DNA from: Pseudonocardia ammonioxydans
GTDB taxonomy: Bacteria > Actinomycetota > Actinomycetes > Mycobacteriales > Pseudonocardiaceae
Direction of reading: 5' to 3'
Length of the DNA: 64,000 bases
Assembly (NCBI RefSeq): GCF_900115005.1
Contig: NZ_FOUY01000005.1
Span: 1-64,000, forward strand
The notes under the pieces were generated by a model. That model worked only from the letters and a program-made list of their open reading frames with translations. It was not told where the DNA came from and made no database searches. Each line of letters opens with the position of its first letter. Position 1 is the stretch's first letter. Made by a program: the position numbers and the translations under genes. This document shows positions 15,335-25,181 of this stretch, piece after piece.

Positions 15335-16252
15335 TCAGGTGGTGGGGTGCACGCCGAGTACCCGGGCCGGGGCGTCGTGCAACACCGAGCGCAGGAAGTC
15401 GTGGCCGAGCCGCGGCTCGGCGGCGGCCCACTCGTGGATCGCGGCGAGCTGCTCGGCGTACGGGTAGGGGATGTTGGGGAAGTCGCTGCCGAGCACGATC
15501 CGGCCCGGGAACTCCGCCAGCCGGGCCGGCCAGTCCGGCGGCAGCGGCGCGATCCGCTCGCTGAACGCCGTGCCGACCATCGTCGTGTCCAGCACCACGT
15601 TCGGGTACCGCTCCAGCAGCTCCAGCGCGGCGCGGAAGTCCGGCATGCCCGCGTGGGCGAGCACGATCGGCAGCGACGGGTGCGCCTCGAGCACCTCGGC
15701 GAACACGTCCAGCCCGGTGTGCTCGCCCGGGATCGGGCCGTGCCCGCAGTGGACGACGGCCGGCACGCCGGCGTCGGCGAGCAGCCCCCAGGCGTCGCGC
15801 AGCTGCGGGTCGCGCGGGTCGAACGCGCCCACCTGGACGTGCACCTTCACCATCCGCGCGCCGGCCTCGACGGCCCGCCCGAGGTAGTCGGTCACCGACG
15901 GCTCCGGGAAGAGCGTCGCGGTGCGCACGGCGCGCGGGTGGGCGTCGGCGAACTCACCGGCCCAGCCGGTCAGCCACTCCCCCATCCCGGGCTTGTGCGG
16001 GTAGGTCAGCGGGGCGAACCGCAGGACGCCGAGCGCCTCGAGGCGCGCGTAGCGCTCCTGCTCGGACAGCTTGTACTGCACCGGCCAGGCCATGCCGTAG
16101 TGCGTCTCGGCCTCCTCGAAGTAGGCCCACACCTTGGCCAGCATGCGTTCGGGCAGGAAGTGCACGTGCACGTCGACCAGGCCGGGCAGGCCGAGCTCGG
16201 CCGTCCAGCGGGGGACGTCGGCGTCGTCGCGGGGTGGCGCGGGGAGATCCAC
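15335..16252 (-). CDS. Amidohydrolase-2 family metal-dependent hydrolase
   Basis: The 305-residue TIM-barrel protein has the metal-site HxH in GLVDVHVHFLP (about residues 24-34). It also has VVHCGHGP, a His in IVLAHAG and an Asp in LGSDFPN near the C-terminus. The amidohydrolase-2 group contains decarboxylases and lactonases; the substrate cannot be assigned. A single gene, 28 bp after smpB in the same direction, so they may be co-transcribed. Confidence 0.83.
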   Translation of the reverse strand: MDLPAPPRDDADVPRWTAELGLPGLVDVHVHFLPERMLAKVWAYFEEAETHYGMAWPVQYKLSEQERYARLEALGVLRFAPLTYPHKPGMGEWLTGWAGEFADAHPRAVRTATLFPEPSVTDYLGRAVEAGARMVKVHVQVGAFDPRDPQLRDAWGLLADAGVPAVVHCGHGPIPGEHTGLDVFAEVLEAHPSLPIVLAHAGMPDFRAALELLERYPNVVLDTTMVGTAFSERIAPLPPDWPARLAEFPGRIVLGSDFPNIPYPYAEQLAAIHEWAAAEPRLGHDFLRSVLHDAPARVLGVHPTT

Positions 16253-16280
16253 ACCGCCACCGTAGTGCCTGCCGGTCCGG

Positions 16281-16766
16281 TCAGCGCAGCTCGCGGGCCC
16301 GGCCCTTGGCCGCCCGGCCGACGGCGCGGGCCATCTCCCGCTCCGCGTCCTTCTTCGCCAGGTCGTGCCGCTTGTCGTGGGCCTTCTTGCCGCGGGCCAG
16401 CGCGATCTCGCACTTGACCTTGCCGTCGCTGAAGTAGAGCGACAGCGGCACCAGGGTCAGCCCGCCCTCGCGGGTCTTGCCCATCAGCCGGTCGATCTCC
16501 TCGCGGTGCAGCAGCAGCTTGCGGGTGCGGCGCGGCTCGTGGTTGGTCCAGCTGCCGCGGACGTACTTCGGGATGTGCAGGCCGCGCAGGAAGATCTCGC
16601 CGTCGTCGATCGTGGCGAACGCGTCCGCCATCGAGGCCCGGCCCAGACGGAGGCTCTTCACCTCGGTCCCCTTCAGCGCGACCCCGGCCTCGTAGACGTC
16701 CAGGATCGCGAAGTCGTGCCGGGCGCGGCGGTTCTGTGCGATCACCTTCCGGCCCTGTTCCTTCAC
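16281..16766 (-). CDS. smpB: SsrA-binding protein
   Basis: 161 residues starting [19 protein letters not shown], followed by the OB-fold signatures [18 protein letters not shown] and [20 protein letters not shown]. The C-terminal basic tail ([20 protein letters not shown]) inserts into the mRNA channel. SmpB delivers tmRNA to stalled ribosomes. GTG 16766 is chosen over codons nine residues upstream because conservation begins there. It lies downstream of ftsEX in the same direction, a frequent actinobacterial order. Confidence 0.95.
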   Translation of the reverse strand: MKEQGRKVIAQNRRARHDFAILDVYEAGVALKGTEVKSLRLGRASMADAFATIDDGEIFLRGLHIPKYVRGSWTNHEPRRTRKLLLHREEIDRLMGKTREGGLTLVPLSLYFSDGKVKCEIALARGKKAHDKRHDLAKKDAEREMARAVGRAAKGRARELR

Positions 16767-16800
16767 GGTCGCCAGCCTACCCGCGCCGCGCATGCGGGAA

Positions 16801-17703
16801 TCACACCTTCACGTACGCGCGCAGCGTCGCGTACCCGGTGATCCCGGCGACGACCGCACCGGCGGGCACCAGCAGCGCCGAGACGACCAGGACGTCGCCC
16901 AGCCGCACCGGTGGGACCACCCCGGCCTGCCCGATCGCGGCGAGCAGGTCGTCGACGACGGCGTACTTGGCGGCCACCAGACCGGTACCGGCCAGCGCCC
17001 CGCCGAGGGCGCCGGCGATCGCCGCCTCCACCAGGAACGGCAGCTGCGTGGTCCACCGGGTGGCCCCGACCAGCCGCATCACCCCGACCTCGGTGCGCCG
17101 GGTGAACGCCGAGACCTGCACCGTGTTGGAGATCAGCAGCACCGCGGCCAGCGCCTGCACCACGGCCAGCGCGAACGCCACGTTCCGCACGCCGTCGAGG
17201 AAGTCGAACAGCGTCCCGACGACGTCGCGCTGGTCGATCACGCCCCGCACCCCGGGGCGGCCCTCGACCGCGGCCGTCGCGGCGGCCGCACCGGCCTCCT
17301 GGTCGGTGAGCGTCACCCGCAGCGTCGCCGGCAGCGACTGCGGGCGGGCGACGTCGGCCACGGACTGCCCGGCGAACAGCTCGCGGAAGCGGGTGTAGGC
17401 CTCGTCCTGGGACTCGAAGCTCACCGCGCCGACCCCGGGTGCGGCCTGCAGCGCGGCCTGCAGCGACGCACACGTCGGGCCGGTGCAGTCCGGATCGGAC
17501 CCCGAGACGTCCGCGGTGAGCGCGACCTGGATCTCGAGCCGGTCGGTGTAGAGCGCGGAGATGTCGTCGATGGTGCGCAGCACGAGCAGTCCCGCGCCGA
17601 CCGACATCAGGGTGACGGCGGTGGTGAGCACCATCGCCACGGTCATCGTCACGTTGCGGCGCAGGCCCTCGGAGACCTCGCGGGTGAGCAGTGCCGGGCG
17701 CAT
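16801..17703 (-). CDS. ftsX: Cell-division ABC transporter permease
   Basis: A 300-residue FtsX: one N-terminal TM helix (about 22-44), a large extracellular domain to about residue 170, then three TM helices with the cytoplasmic loop [19 protein letters not shown]. The external domain has an extra Cys pair ([12 protein letters not shown]), as in mycobacterial FtsX. With FtsE it activates peptidoglycan hydrolases at division. Its ATG directly abuts the ftsE stop. Confidence 0.94.
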   Translation of the reverse strand: MRPALLTREVSEGLRRNVTMTVAMVLTTAVTLMSVGAGLLVLRTIDDISALYTDRLEIQVALTADVSGSDPDCTGPTCASLQAALQAAPGVGAVSFESQDEAYTRFRELFAGQSVADVARPQSLPATLRVTLTDQEAGAAAATAAVEGRPGVRGVIDQRDVVGTLFDFLDGVRNVAFALAVVQALAAVLLISNTVQVSAFTRRTEVGVMRLVGATRWTTQLPFLVEAAIAGALGGALAGTGLVAAKYAVVDDLLAAIGQAGVVPPVRLGDVLVVSALLVPAGAVVAGITGYATLRAYVKV

Positions 17704-18393
17704 CTAGCGGCCCACCCCGTACACCGCGCGGGCCTCGTCGCGCAGCACCGCGCCGTCGCCCAGCTCGATCACCCGGCGCCGCATCGCGTCCACGATGGAG
17801 TCCTCGTGCGTGGCCATCAGCACGGTCGTCCCGCCGCGGTTGATCCGTTCCAGCACCTGCATGATCCCCCGGCTGGTCTCCGGGTCGAGGTTGCCGGTCG
17901 GTTCGTCGGCCAGCAGCAGCGGCGGCCGGTTCACCGACGCCCGCGCGATCGCGACCCGCTGCTGCTCGCCGCCGGAGAGCTCGTGCGGCATCCGCTCGGC
18001 CTTGCCCTGCAGACCCACCATCTCCAGCAGCTCCGGGACCGCGGCGTCGATCTCGGAGCGCTTGCGGCCCAGCACCTCGAGCGCGAACGCGACGTTGCCG
18101 GCGACGGTGCGCTTGGGCAGCAGCCGGAAGTCCTGGAAGACGCAGCCGATCCGCTGCCGCAGCTTCGGCACCTTGCGCCGGGCCAGCTTCGCGACGTCGA
18201 GGCCGTCGACCCGGATGCTGCCGGCGGTGGGAACGTCCTCGCGCAGCAGCAGCCGCAGCAGCGTCGACTTGCCCGACCCGGACGGCCCGATGAGGAACAC
18301 GAACTCGCCGGCGTCGACGGTCGCGCTGATCTTGTCCAGCGCCGGACGGCCGGACGCCGGGTAGCGTTTGGTGACGTCCCGCAGCTCGATCAC
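17704..18393 (-). CDS. ftsE: Cell-division ABC transporter ATPase
   Basis: 229 residues with Walker [11 protein letters not shown]-loop VFQDFRLLP, signature [14 protein letters not shown], Walker [15 protein letters not shown] and H-loop ATHED. It powers FtsX. GTG 18393 ([12 protein letters not shown]) is chosen because FtsE proteins begin here and the upstream frame is unconserved. ftsE-ftsX-smpB is a compact minus-strand operon. Confidence 0.95.
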   Translation of the reverse strand: MIELRDVTKRYPASGRPALDKISATVDAGEFVFLIGPSGSGKSTLLRLLLREDVPTAGSIRVDGLDVAKLARRKVPKLRQRIGCVFQDFRLLPKRTVAGNVAFALEVLGRKRSEIDAAVPELLEMVGLQGKAERMPHELSGGEQQRVAIARASVNRPPLLLADEPTGNLDPETSRGIMQVLERINRGGTTVLMATHEDSIVDAMRRRVIELGDGAVLRDEARAVYGVGR

Positions 18394-18445
18394 GGAGCGG
18401 GACGGTACCGCCGCCCCGCGTGCACAACCCGTGACGACACGCCCG

Positions 18446-18958
18446 TCAGGCCGGAGGGTGCGCCCCGTGGTCGCCCCGGGCGTCGAGCGCACCGGCGAGC
18501 CGGGTCAGGGCGGGCACCGCGGCGCGCAGCGTGCCGGCGTCGGCCTCCGGGAGCTCGGCGAGCGCGCGCTCGATGCCCTGCGCCCACGCGGCGTCGAGCA
18601 GGGCGCGGTGCCGGCGCGCCCGCGCGGTCGGGTACAGCAGCGCGCGGCGCCCGTCCGCCGGGTCGGAGCGGCGCTCGAGCAGGCCCCGCCCGGCGAGCGA
18701 GCGGACCGTGGTGCTGACGTTGCTGGCCTGCAGGCCGAGCACCCGCGACACCGCCGAGACCGTGCTGCCCGGGCGCGCCGACACGCAGCGCAGGACCTCG
18801 ACCTCCGAGCCGGTGATCGCGTCCAGTCCGGCCGCGCGTTCGCCGACGCTGCGCAGCACGCGGGAGAGCTCGTGCACGGCCGACGCGAGCGGGGGCCACG
18901 CGTCGGCCAGGTCGCCGCCGTGCGGGTCGCCGCCGTGCGGGCGGTCGATGTTCGTCAC
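18446..18958 (-). CDS. MarR-family regulator
   Basis: A 170-residue winged HTH of MarR type ([45 protein letters not shown] in the wing). It is divergent from a Bcr/CflA-type drug transporter across a 68-bp AT-rich gap. The likely role is repression of that exporter, relieved by its substrate. Confidence 0.87.
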   Translation of the reverse strand: MTNIDRPHGGDPHGGDLADAWPPLASAVHELSRVLRSVGERAAGLDAITGSEVEVLRCVSARPGSTVSAVSRVLGLQASNVSTTVRSLAGRGLLERRSDPADGRRALLYPTARARRHRALLDAAWAQGIERALAELPEADAGTLRAAVPALTRLAGALDARGDHGAHPPA

Positions 18959-19026
18959 AGCCGCTAGATTACCGGATAATTTATATCTACTTTTATAGCT
19001 ACTTGTGCCCTGACCCGAGGAGCGGA
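18959..19026. promoter_or_regulatory. MarR / MFS divergent operator region
   Basis: A strongly AT-rich gap. The dyad attaccggataat (18968-18980) is ATTA-N5-TAAT. A second AT-rich element, tatatctacttttatagcta, follows at 18982-19001. AGGAG for the transporter is at 19018-19022. The dyad is the best candidate MarR site. Confidence 0.55.
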
Positions 19027-20265
19027 ATGTCCGGCCCCACCCACGCCACGACCCCGCCCGCGGACGCGCCGGTGACCCGCTCCGGGCGCCGCGTCCCGGA
19101 CGGCGTCTGGATCAGCGTGCTCGCGCTGCTCACCGCCGTGGCCCCGCTGGCCACCGACATGTACCTGCCGGTGCTGCCGCAGGTCGCGACCGAGCTGGGC
19201 GCGACGGCCTCGGCCGCCCAGCTCACGCTCACCGCGTTCCTGGTGGGCCTGGCGACCGGCCAGCTGGTGATCGGCCCGCTGTCCGACGCGTACGGCCGGC
19301 GCAGGCTGGTGCTGGCGGGCACCGTGCTGCTGCTGCTGGCGAGCGTCGCGAGTGCGCTCGCGCCCTCGATCGCGGTGCTGGTGGCGGCCCGGTTCCTGCA
19401 GGGCTTCGGCGGCGCGGCCGGTGTCGTCCTCAGCCGCGCGATGATCTCCGACCGGACCACCGGCGTGCGCACGGTCCGGCTGTTCTCGATCATGATGGCG
19501 ATCAACGGGATCGCCCCGGTGCTGGCCCCGATGGTCGGCAGCGCGCTCGCCGGCCCGGTCGGGTGGCGCGGCATCTTCGTCGTCCTCGCCGGGCTCGCGG
19601 TGCTGATGCTGGTGTCCTCCGCGCTGGTCGTGGGCGAGACGCTCACGCCGCAGGCCCGCGCCACCGGTGGGCTGCGCCGCGCGTTCGTCGACATGGGCGC
19701 CCTGCTGCGCCGGCCGCGGTTCGTCGGCTACCTGCTCGCGTTCGCCTGCGCGTTCTCGATGATGTTCGCCTACATCTCCGGCTCGCCGTTCGTGCTGCAG
19801 CAGACCCTGGGCCTCTCGACCACCCAGTACGCGCTGGCCTTCGGCGCGAACGCGGCGGGGCTGACCCTGGCGAACATCGTCAGCGGCCGGCTGGCCTCCC
19901 GCATCGCCCCGCGGCGGATGCTGGTGAGCGCGGTCGGGATCCTGGTCGTGCTCTGCACCGCGCTGACCGTCGTGACGCTGCTGGGTGCCGCCCGGTGGCC
20001 GGTGCTGGTGTTGCTGTTCGCGATCCTCACCACCCTGGGATTCGTGATGGGCAACGGCGCGGCGCTGGCGACCGGGGAGGTCCGCGACCGGGCCGGCGCG
20101 GGCTCCGCGCTGCTGGGCGCCACCCAGTTCGGGCTCGGCGCCCTCGTCTCGCCGCTGGCCGGGTCGGACCCGGTGGCCATGGCCGTGGTGATGCTCGTGG
20201 CAGTGTCGCTGTCGGCGCTCGCGCTGGCCGCGCTGACCCGCGGACCGCGCGCCACGGCGCACTGA
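19027..20265 (+). CDS. MFS multidrug exporter, Bcr/CflA type
   Basis: The predicted 412-residue protein has 12 TM helices, with the Bcr/CflA features PLATDMYLPVLPQV in helix 1 and GPLSDAYGRRRLVLAG (MFS motif A) in loop 2-3. Later come FLQGFGGAAGVVLSRAM and VGWRGIFVV. Relatives export bicyclomycin, chloramphenicol or sulfonamides. ATG 19027 has AGGAG 4 nt upstream. Control by the divergent MarR gene is likely. Confidence 0.9.
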   Translation: MSGPTHATTPPADAPVTRSGRRVPDGVWISVLALLTAVAPLATDMYLPVLPQVATELGATASAAQLTLTAFLVGLATGQLVIGPLSDAYGRRRLVLAGTVLLLLASVASALAPSIAVLVAARFLQGFGGAAGVVLSRAMISDRTTGVRTVRLFSIMMAINGIAPVLAPMVGSALAGPVGWRGIFVVLAGLAVLMLVSSALVVGETLTPQARATGGLRRAFVDMGALLRRPRFVGYLLAFACAFSMMFAYISGSPFVLQQTLGLSTTQYALAFGANAAGLTLANIVSGRLASRIAPRRMLVSAVGILVVLCTALTVVTLLGAARWPVLVLLFAILTTLGFVMGNGAALATGEVRDRAGAGSALLGATQFGLGALVSPLAGSDPVAMAVVMLVAVSLSALALAALTRGPRATAH

Positions 20266-20306
20266 GGCGGAACCGGCGCGGCCGGGGGGAGCGGGGCGGG
20301 AGCAGC

Positions 20307-21542
20307 GTGCACCGAGGCAGTACCGAGGATCGGGTACCGACCGCGTTCCGGCTCGGCGGGCCCGCCGCCCGGCTGGACCGATGGCTGCGGGCCCGCACCG
20401 GACACGGGGTCCACCCGACGCCGGGGCAGACCCGGGCGGTCACCGACGAGCTGTTCACCGCCGATCCCGCCGCGGAGCGGTTCGTGGACGAGGTCCTCGG
20501 TGAGCGGGGCGGCCGGGCGATGTTCGACGCGGCGCTCGGGCCGGCCGGGGTGGCCGCCGTGCCCGACGCGCCGGCGGCGTTGCGCGAGCTGTTCGCCGGG
20601 TTCGAGCGGATCCCGGACTGGGTGCGCCCCGACCTGGTCGAACGCGGCGCCGCGGTCTGGCGGCGCTGGGGGACGATGCTGTTCGCCGTGGCCGGCAGCA
20701 CCACCCTGGAGATGTACACCGAGGCCGCGGTCGCCACCCCACTGTCGCTGTCCGGCGGTTACGCCGGTGACAACGCCCGCCGCCGGTTCTTCGAGACGGT
20801 CCGGTTCTGGATCGACGTCTCCGAGCCCGGCGCGCTGTTCACCCCCGGCTCGACCGGGCGGGCGACGGCGATGCGGGTGCGGGTCATGCACGTCGCGGTC
20901 CGCCGCCGGGTCGCCGGCCACCCGGAGTGGGACACCGACCGCTGGGGCGTCCCGATCAGCCGGACCTGGCAGGCGATGACGCTGCTCGGCGGCAGCGTCG
21001 CCCCGGCGCTGGCGCTCTGGCCGCTGGGGCACCTCACGAGCCCGTCGGAGATGCGGGCGCTGCTGCACTTCCAGCGCTACCTCGGCCACCTGCTCGGGGT
21101 GGACCCGCGCTGGTTCCCCGAGACGGTCGCCGACGCCGTCCGCCTGCTGCTGCTGGTGTTCGCCGCGCGGTCGCGCGACTCCGGGGCGCACGGTGCCGAG
21201 CTGATCGAGTCCTTCCCGGCCGGGTTCGCCCCCGCCCCGGGGCTGACCGGGCCCGCCCGGTGGCGTGCGGTCTACACGCACGGCGTGCATGCCGGGTACG
21301 CCTGGCTCTGGATGGCGCGGGGGACCTGGCGCGCGCACCGGATGCCCGCGCCCTGGCCGTGGATCGCGGTGCCGCTGCTGCGGGCGCCGCTGGTCGCCGC
21401 CGCGGAGCTCACCGGGCACCTGGTCCCGCCGGTGCGCCGCGCCCTGGAACGCCGCGGCGCCCGGCACCGGGAACGCTGGTACGCCCGCTACGCCCGCGGT
21501 CACGTCGCGGCCTACGAGGCGACCTCGGGACTGCGCCGCTGA
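20307..21542 (+). CDS. MpaB-type oxygenase family protein (DUF2236)
   Basis: About 411 residues from GTG 20307 (GGGAG 4 nt upstream). The conserved DUF2236 pattern includes RWGTMLFAVAGSTTLEMYTEAA, RVRVMHVAVRRRV and WGVPISRTWQAMTLLG, with histidines that would ligate a b-type haem as in latex-clearing protein. Family members cleave or oxidise hydrophobic substrates; this one is unassigned. It follows the MFS gene by 41 bp and may be co-transcribed. Confidence 0.72.
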   Translation: MHRGSTEDRVPTAFRLGGPAARLDRWLRARTGHGVHPTPGQTRAVTDELFTADPAAERFVDEVLGERGGRAMFDAALGPAGVAAVPDAPAALRELFAGFERIPDWVRPDLVERGAAVWRRWGTMLFAVAGSTTLEMYTEAAVATPLSLSGGYAGDNARRRFFETVRFWIDVSEPGALFTPGSTGRATAMRVRVMHVAVRRRVAGHPEWDTDRWGVPISRTWQAMTLLGGSVAPALALWPLGHLTSPSEMRALLHFQRYLGHLLGVDPRWFPETVADAVRLLLLVFAARSRDSGAHGAELIESFPAGFAPAPGLTGPARWRAVYTHGVHAGYAWLWMARGTWRAHRMPAPWPWIAVPLLRAPLVAAAELTGHLVPPVRRALERRGARHRERWYARYARGHVAAYEATSGLRR

Positions 21543-21586
21543 CGGGATCGCCGGCGGCCGGGCAGGGGGGACACCGCCGGCCGGGC

Positions 21587-22327
21587 TCACTCCGGTGGGG
21601 TCACCTCGACCGGGACACCCGGGTCGGCGAAGCCGATCGTGACCGCCCCCGGCGCCGGGGTCGCCTGCTCGCCGCCCGGGGTCGTGGGCTCCAGGCTCAG
21701 CCGCAGCAACCGTCCGCGGTCGGCCGGCGGGGCGTCCGGCGCCCCGAGCCAGGCGGTGACGCGCGGGGCGGGCGAGACCAGCCCGGCGAGCTCGTCGAGC
21801 CGCGGCGCGATCGCCGGGTCGGGTGCGGCGTCGCGGGCCGCGGCCAGGTCCACGGTGCCGGTGTAGCGGACGGCGGGGACCCCCTCGACGTCCTCGCGGC
21901 CGGGTTGCTCGGCCACGTCACGCAGGCCGGGCGCGGTGTGCAGGACCCCGGTCACCGCCCCCAGCGGGAGCATCCCGGCGGACAGGCGCTGCCAGCGCTC
22001 CGCGCCGCCGAGCCGGAACCAGGCGTCGTCACCGAGGACCCGGACCTGCGCCCCACGGGTGCCGAGCGCGACCGACAGGTCCGCGGCGATCGGGGCGAAC
22101 CGCACCGGGCCGGAGGCCTGCACGCGACCGGTCGGGCCGCCGTCGAGGGCGACGGTCACCCGGGCCGAGCCGGCGTCCGCGAGCGCCTGCCCGGCACCGG
22201 CGACGACGTCGCGCGGTGCGGGCGGCGGGTTCGGCGCGGCACCGCCGGACGGGCCGGCCCCGCCGGTGCACCCGGCCAGGACCAGCGCGAGCACCGCGGC
22301 CAGGACGGTCCGGACCGCGCGGCTCAC
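21587..22327 (-). CDS. Lipoprotein, LppX/LprG-like
   Basis: The 246-residue precursor has a signal peptide ending in lipobox LVLAGC (Cys about residue 20). A beta-rich domain follows, reminiscent of the LppX/LprA/F/G fold that carries lipids across the cell envelope ([30 protein letters not shown]). The GTG overlaps the prfB stop (GTGA). The match rests on pattern, not detailed motifs. Confidence 0.7.
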   Translation of the reverse strand: MSRAVRTVLAAVLALVLAGCTGGAGPSGGAAPNPPPAPRDVVAGAGQALADAGSARVTVALDGGPTGRVQASGPVRFAPIAADLSVALGTRGAQVRVLGDDAWFRLGGAERWQRLSAGMLPLGAVTGVLHTAPGLRDVAEQPGREDVEGVPAVRYTGTVDLAAARDAAPDPAIAPRLDELAGLVSPAPRVTAWLGAPDAPPADRGRLLRLSLEPTTPGGEQATPAPGAVTIGFADPGVPVEVTPPE

Positions 22328-23430
22328 GACTCGTCGGCCTGCTGACGGCGCCAGCGGATGCCGGCCTCGATGAAGTCGTCGATCTCGCCGTCGAGCACCT
22401 GGGACGGGTTGCCCGCCTCGTGGTCGGTGCGCAGGTCCTTCACCAGCTGGTAGGGGTGCAGGACGTAGTTGCGCATCTGGTTGCCCCACGAGGAGCCGGC
22501 GTCCTTGAAGGAGTCCATCAGCTCGCGCTCCTCCTGCCGGCGACGGTCGAGCAGCTTGGCCTGCAGCACGGTCATCGCGGCCGCCTTGTTCTGCAGCTGC
22601 GAGCGCTCGTTCTGGCAGGCCACCACGATGCCGGTCGGGATGTGGGTGAGCCGGACCGCCGAGTCGGTGGTGTTGACGCCCTGACCGCCGGGGCCCGAGG
22701 CACGGAACACGTCGACCCGCAGGTCCTTCTCGTCGATCTCGACGTGGTCGGAGGACTCCACGACCGGCGCCACCTCGACCCCGGCGAAGGAGGTCTGGCG
22801 GCGGCCCTGGTTGTCGAACGGCGAGATCCGCACCAGCCGGTGGGTGCCCGCCTCGACCGAGAGGGTGCCGAAGGCGTACGGCGCGTGCACGGCGAACGTG
22901 GCCGACTTGATGCCGGCCTCCTCGGCGTAGGAGGTGTCGTAGACATCGGTGCCGTAACCGTGCCGCTCGGCCCAGCGCAGGTACATGCGCAGCAGCATCT
23001 CGGCGAAGTCGGCGGCGTCGACACCGCCCGCCTCGGCGCGGATGGTCACCAGCGCCTCGCGCGCGTCGTACTCGCCGGACAGGAGGGTCCGCACCTCCAG
23101 CGAGGCGATCTCGCTGCGCAGCCGCTCGCGGTCGGCGTCGGCGTCGGCGACCGCGGAGGAGTCGCCCTCGTCCTCGGCGAGCTCGTAGAGCACCGGGAGG
23201 TCGTCGAGCCGGCGCCGCAGGTCCTCGAGCCGGCGCAGGTCACCCTGCGCGTAGGCGAGCCTGCTGGTGATCTTCTGGGCGGCCTCGACGTCGTCCCAGA
23301 GGTCCGGCCGGCCCGCCTGCTCGGAGAGTTCCGCGATCTCCTGGCGCAGGGCGGGCACGTCGGCGACGGCCTCGATGCTGGAGAGCGTGGTGTCGAGGTC
23401 CTTCAGGTCGGCCTGGACGTCGGGAGTCAC
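22324..23430 (-). CDS. prfB: Peptide chain release factor 2
   Basis: The 368-residue RF2 has the GGQ loop in [18 protein letters not shown] (about residue 245) and the stop-codon recognition motif SPF in [13 protein letters not shown]. No programmed frameshift is present, consistent with actinobacterial prfB. It terminates at UGA and UAA. GTG 23430. It is coupled to the lipoprotein gene. Confidence 0.96.
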   Translation of the reverse strand: MTPDVQADLKDLDTTLSSIEAVADVPALRQEIAELSEQAGRPDLWDDVEAAQKITSRLAYAQGDLRRLEDLRRRLDDLPVLYELAEDEGDSSAVADADADRERLRSEIASLEVRTLLSGEYDAREALVTIRAEAGGVDAADFAEMLLRMYLRWAERHGYGTDVYDTSYAEEAGIKSATFAVHAPYAFGTLSVEAGTHRLVRISPFDNQGRRQTSFAGVEVAPVVESSDHVEIDEKDLRVDVFRASGPGGQGVNTTDSAVRLTHIPTGIVVACQNERSQLQNKAAAMTVLQAKLLDRRRQEERELMDSFKDAGSSWGNQMRNYVLHPYQLVKDLRTDHEAGNPSQVLDGEIDDFIEAGIRWRRQQADES

Positions 23431-23500
23431 ATCGATCGAGGGTACGCGGGGTGGGGCGCCGCTCCGGCACGTCCCCTGCCCGGCCGCACCGCCGCCCTGC

Positions 23501-24010
23501 TCACTCCTCCGGGACGGCGTCGATCAGTTTGATCATCGCGCGGGTGTGGGCGACGGCGAAGTCGGCGACCGGCTTGCCGTACGGGTCGTCGGTGGCCCGG
23601 GCCGCGGTGCGGGCGGCGGCGAGACGCTCGGTGTAGGCCTCGCGTGCCGAGCGCAGCAGTTCGGTGCGCTGCTTCACCGTCAGCGTCCCGGCGTGCAGCA
23701 GCCGCAGCACCAGCGGGCTGCGGACGGCGTCGGCGTCGCCGCCCGCGGCCAGCCACGCCTTGAACGCCCGCTTGCCCGCGGCGGTGATCGCGTACTGCTG
23801 GCTCGCGCGCGGGCCCCGCTTGCCCAGCCGGAGCAGCCCCTCCTCGGTGAGCGCCGGGAGCTCGCGGTAGACCTGGCTGCGGGTGACCGAGAAGAACAGT
23901 CCGAACCGCTCGCCGGCCGCGGCGACCAGCTGACCGCCGGTCATGGGGCCGCTGTGCAGCAGGCCGAGCAGGGCGGCAGCAGTGGCGTTGACCGGTGTGA
24001 CGGGGGCCAT
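23501..24010 (-). CDS. PadR-family regulator
   Basis: 169 residues: N-terminal winged HTH ([39 protein letters not shown]) and a C-terminal helical dimerisation region. ATG 24010 ([18 protein letters not shown]) is chosen because the frame upstream is Arg-rich and unconserved. Target unknown; the neighbouring acyl-CoA dehydrogenase genes run in the same direction upstream of it. Confidence 0.85.
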   Translation of the reverse strand: MAPVTPVNATAAALLGLLHSGPMTGGQLVAAAGERFGLFFSVTRSQVYRELPALTEEGLLRLGKRGPRASQQYAITAAGKRAFKAWLAAGGDADAVRSPLVLRLLHAGTLTVKQRTELLRSAREAYTERLAAARTAARATDDPYGKPVADFAVAHTRAMIKLIDAVPEE

Positions 24011-24124
24011 CGTGCGACGGTCCCACGGCCGACGTCCGCGCGCGAGTCCACACGGAACATTCTGCTCACGGGTACCACGGATTCGGTATCCACAGTGAGC
24101 AGAGCGGGCCCGCACCGGGCCGGA

Positions 24125-25171
24125 TCAGATCGTCAGGGACGCGATCCGCTCCCGCTGGGTGGCGACGTCGCCGTACTGCCCGGCGAGGCGGCGGGCGCGC
24201 TTGTAGAACAGGTGCGCCTCGTGCTCCCAGGTGTATCCGATCCCGCCGTGGTACTGGATCATCGCCTCGGTCGACCGCAGCGCGGCCTCGCTCGCCTTGG
24301 CCTTCGCGACGGCGACGGCGAGCTCGGCCTCGGCGCGCCCGATCCCGCCGGTCCCGGTGGTGTCGAGCGCGTGGGCGGCGTAGAGCACCGCGTGCTCGGC
24401 CATGGTGACGCCGACGTGCAGGTCCGCCAGCGCGTGCTTGATCGCCTGGAACGAGCCCACCGGGACGCCGAACTGCTCGCGGTCGCGGTCGTAGGCGACC
24501 GTGCGGGTCAGCGCCTCCCGGGCGATGCCGGCCAGGTCGGCGGCCACGAGCACGGTGGCCCGGTCGGTCAGCTGCCTGCCCACCTCGACGTCCGCCCCCG
24601 GCAACGGCTCGACGCCGTCGCCGGCCGGGACCAGCGCGTCGAGCCGGGTGGTGCCGTCGTAGCTGCCGACCGGCGTCGCCGTGGCCCCGGTGACCAGGGA
24701 CAGCCCGGGCAGGTCCGGCTCGGACGGTGCCACGACCAGGTCGGCCACGGCGCCGTACTCGACCACGGGCAGCCCGGCGGCGGCACTGCCCCGGGTGGTG
24801 TAGCCGCCGATCGCCGCCCCGGCCGCGATCCGCGGCAGCCAGGCCGCGCGCTGGGCGTCGGACCCGGCCAGCCGGATCGCCTCCGCGGCGAGCACGGTGC
24901 CGCGCCACGGTCCGGGTGCGACGCCCGCGCCGAGCTCGCGCGCGATGACCTGGGCCTCCACCATGCCCAGCCCCAGGCCGTCGTGCTCCTCGGGCACGGT
25001 CACGGCGAGCCAGCCCTGCTCGCCCGCGGCCGTCCACAGTGCAGGCGGGTTGCCGTCGGAGTCGCCCGCCTCCACGACCTCCCGCACGGCGGCCAGGTCG
25101 AACCGCTCCGCCAGGTAGTCGCGCACGGCCGTGGCGAAGTCCTGCTGTTCCTCGGTGAGTGCGAAGTACAC
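24125..25171 (-). CDS. Acyl-CoA dehydrogenase, second subunit
   Basis: The 348-residue protein has the ACAD fold, with a shortened middle domain and the C-terminal FAD-site sequence MIQYHGGIGYTWEHEAHLF. It lies 10 bp after a 390-residue ACAD gene. Such unequal pairs form alpha2beta2 enzymes in actinobacteria (as in M. tuberculosis FadE26-FadE27 cholesterol side-chain enzymes). The substrate here is unknown. Confidence 0.88.
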   Translation of the reverse strand: MYFALTEEQQDFATAVRDYLAERFDLAAVREVVEAGDSDGNPPALWTAAGEQGWLAVTVPEEHDGLGLGMVEAQVIARELGAGVAPGPWRGTVLAAEAIRLAGSDAQRAAWLPRIAAGAAIGGYTTRGSAAAGLPVVEYGAVADLVVAPSEPDLPGLSLVTGATATPVGSYDGTTRLDALVPAGDGVEPLPGADVEVGRQLTDRATVLVAADLAGIAREALTRTVAYDRDREQFGVPVGSFQAIKHALADLHVGVTMAEHAVLYAAHALDTTGTGGIGRAEAELAVAVAKAKASEAALRSTEAMIQYHGGIGYTWEHEAHLFYKRARRLAGQYGDVATQRERIASLTI

Positions 25172-25181
25172 GCCGGCTCCC

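Noticed and set aside
22324..23430. Programmed frameshift in prfB
   Set aside because: The reading frame is continuous from GTG 23430 with no in-frame stop near codon 25.
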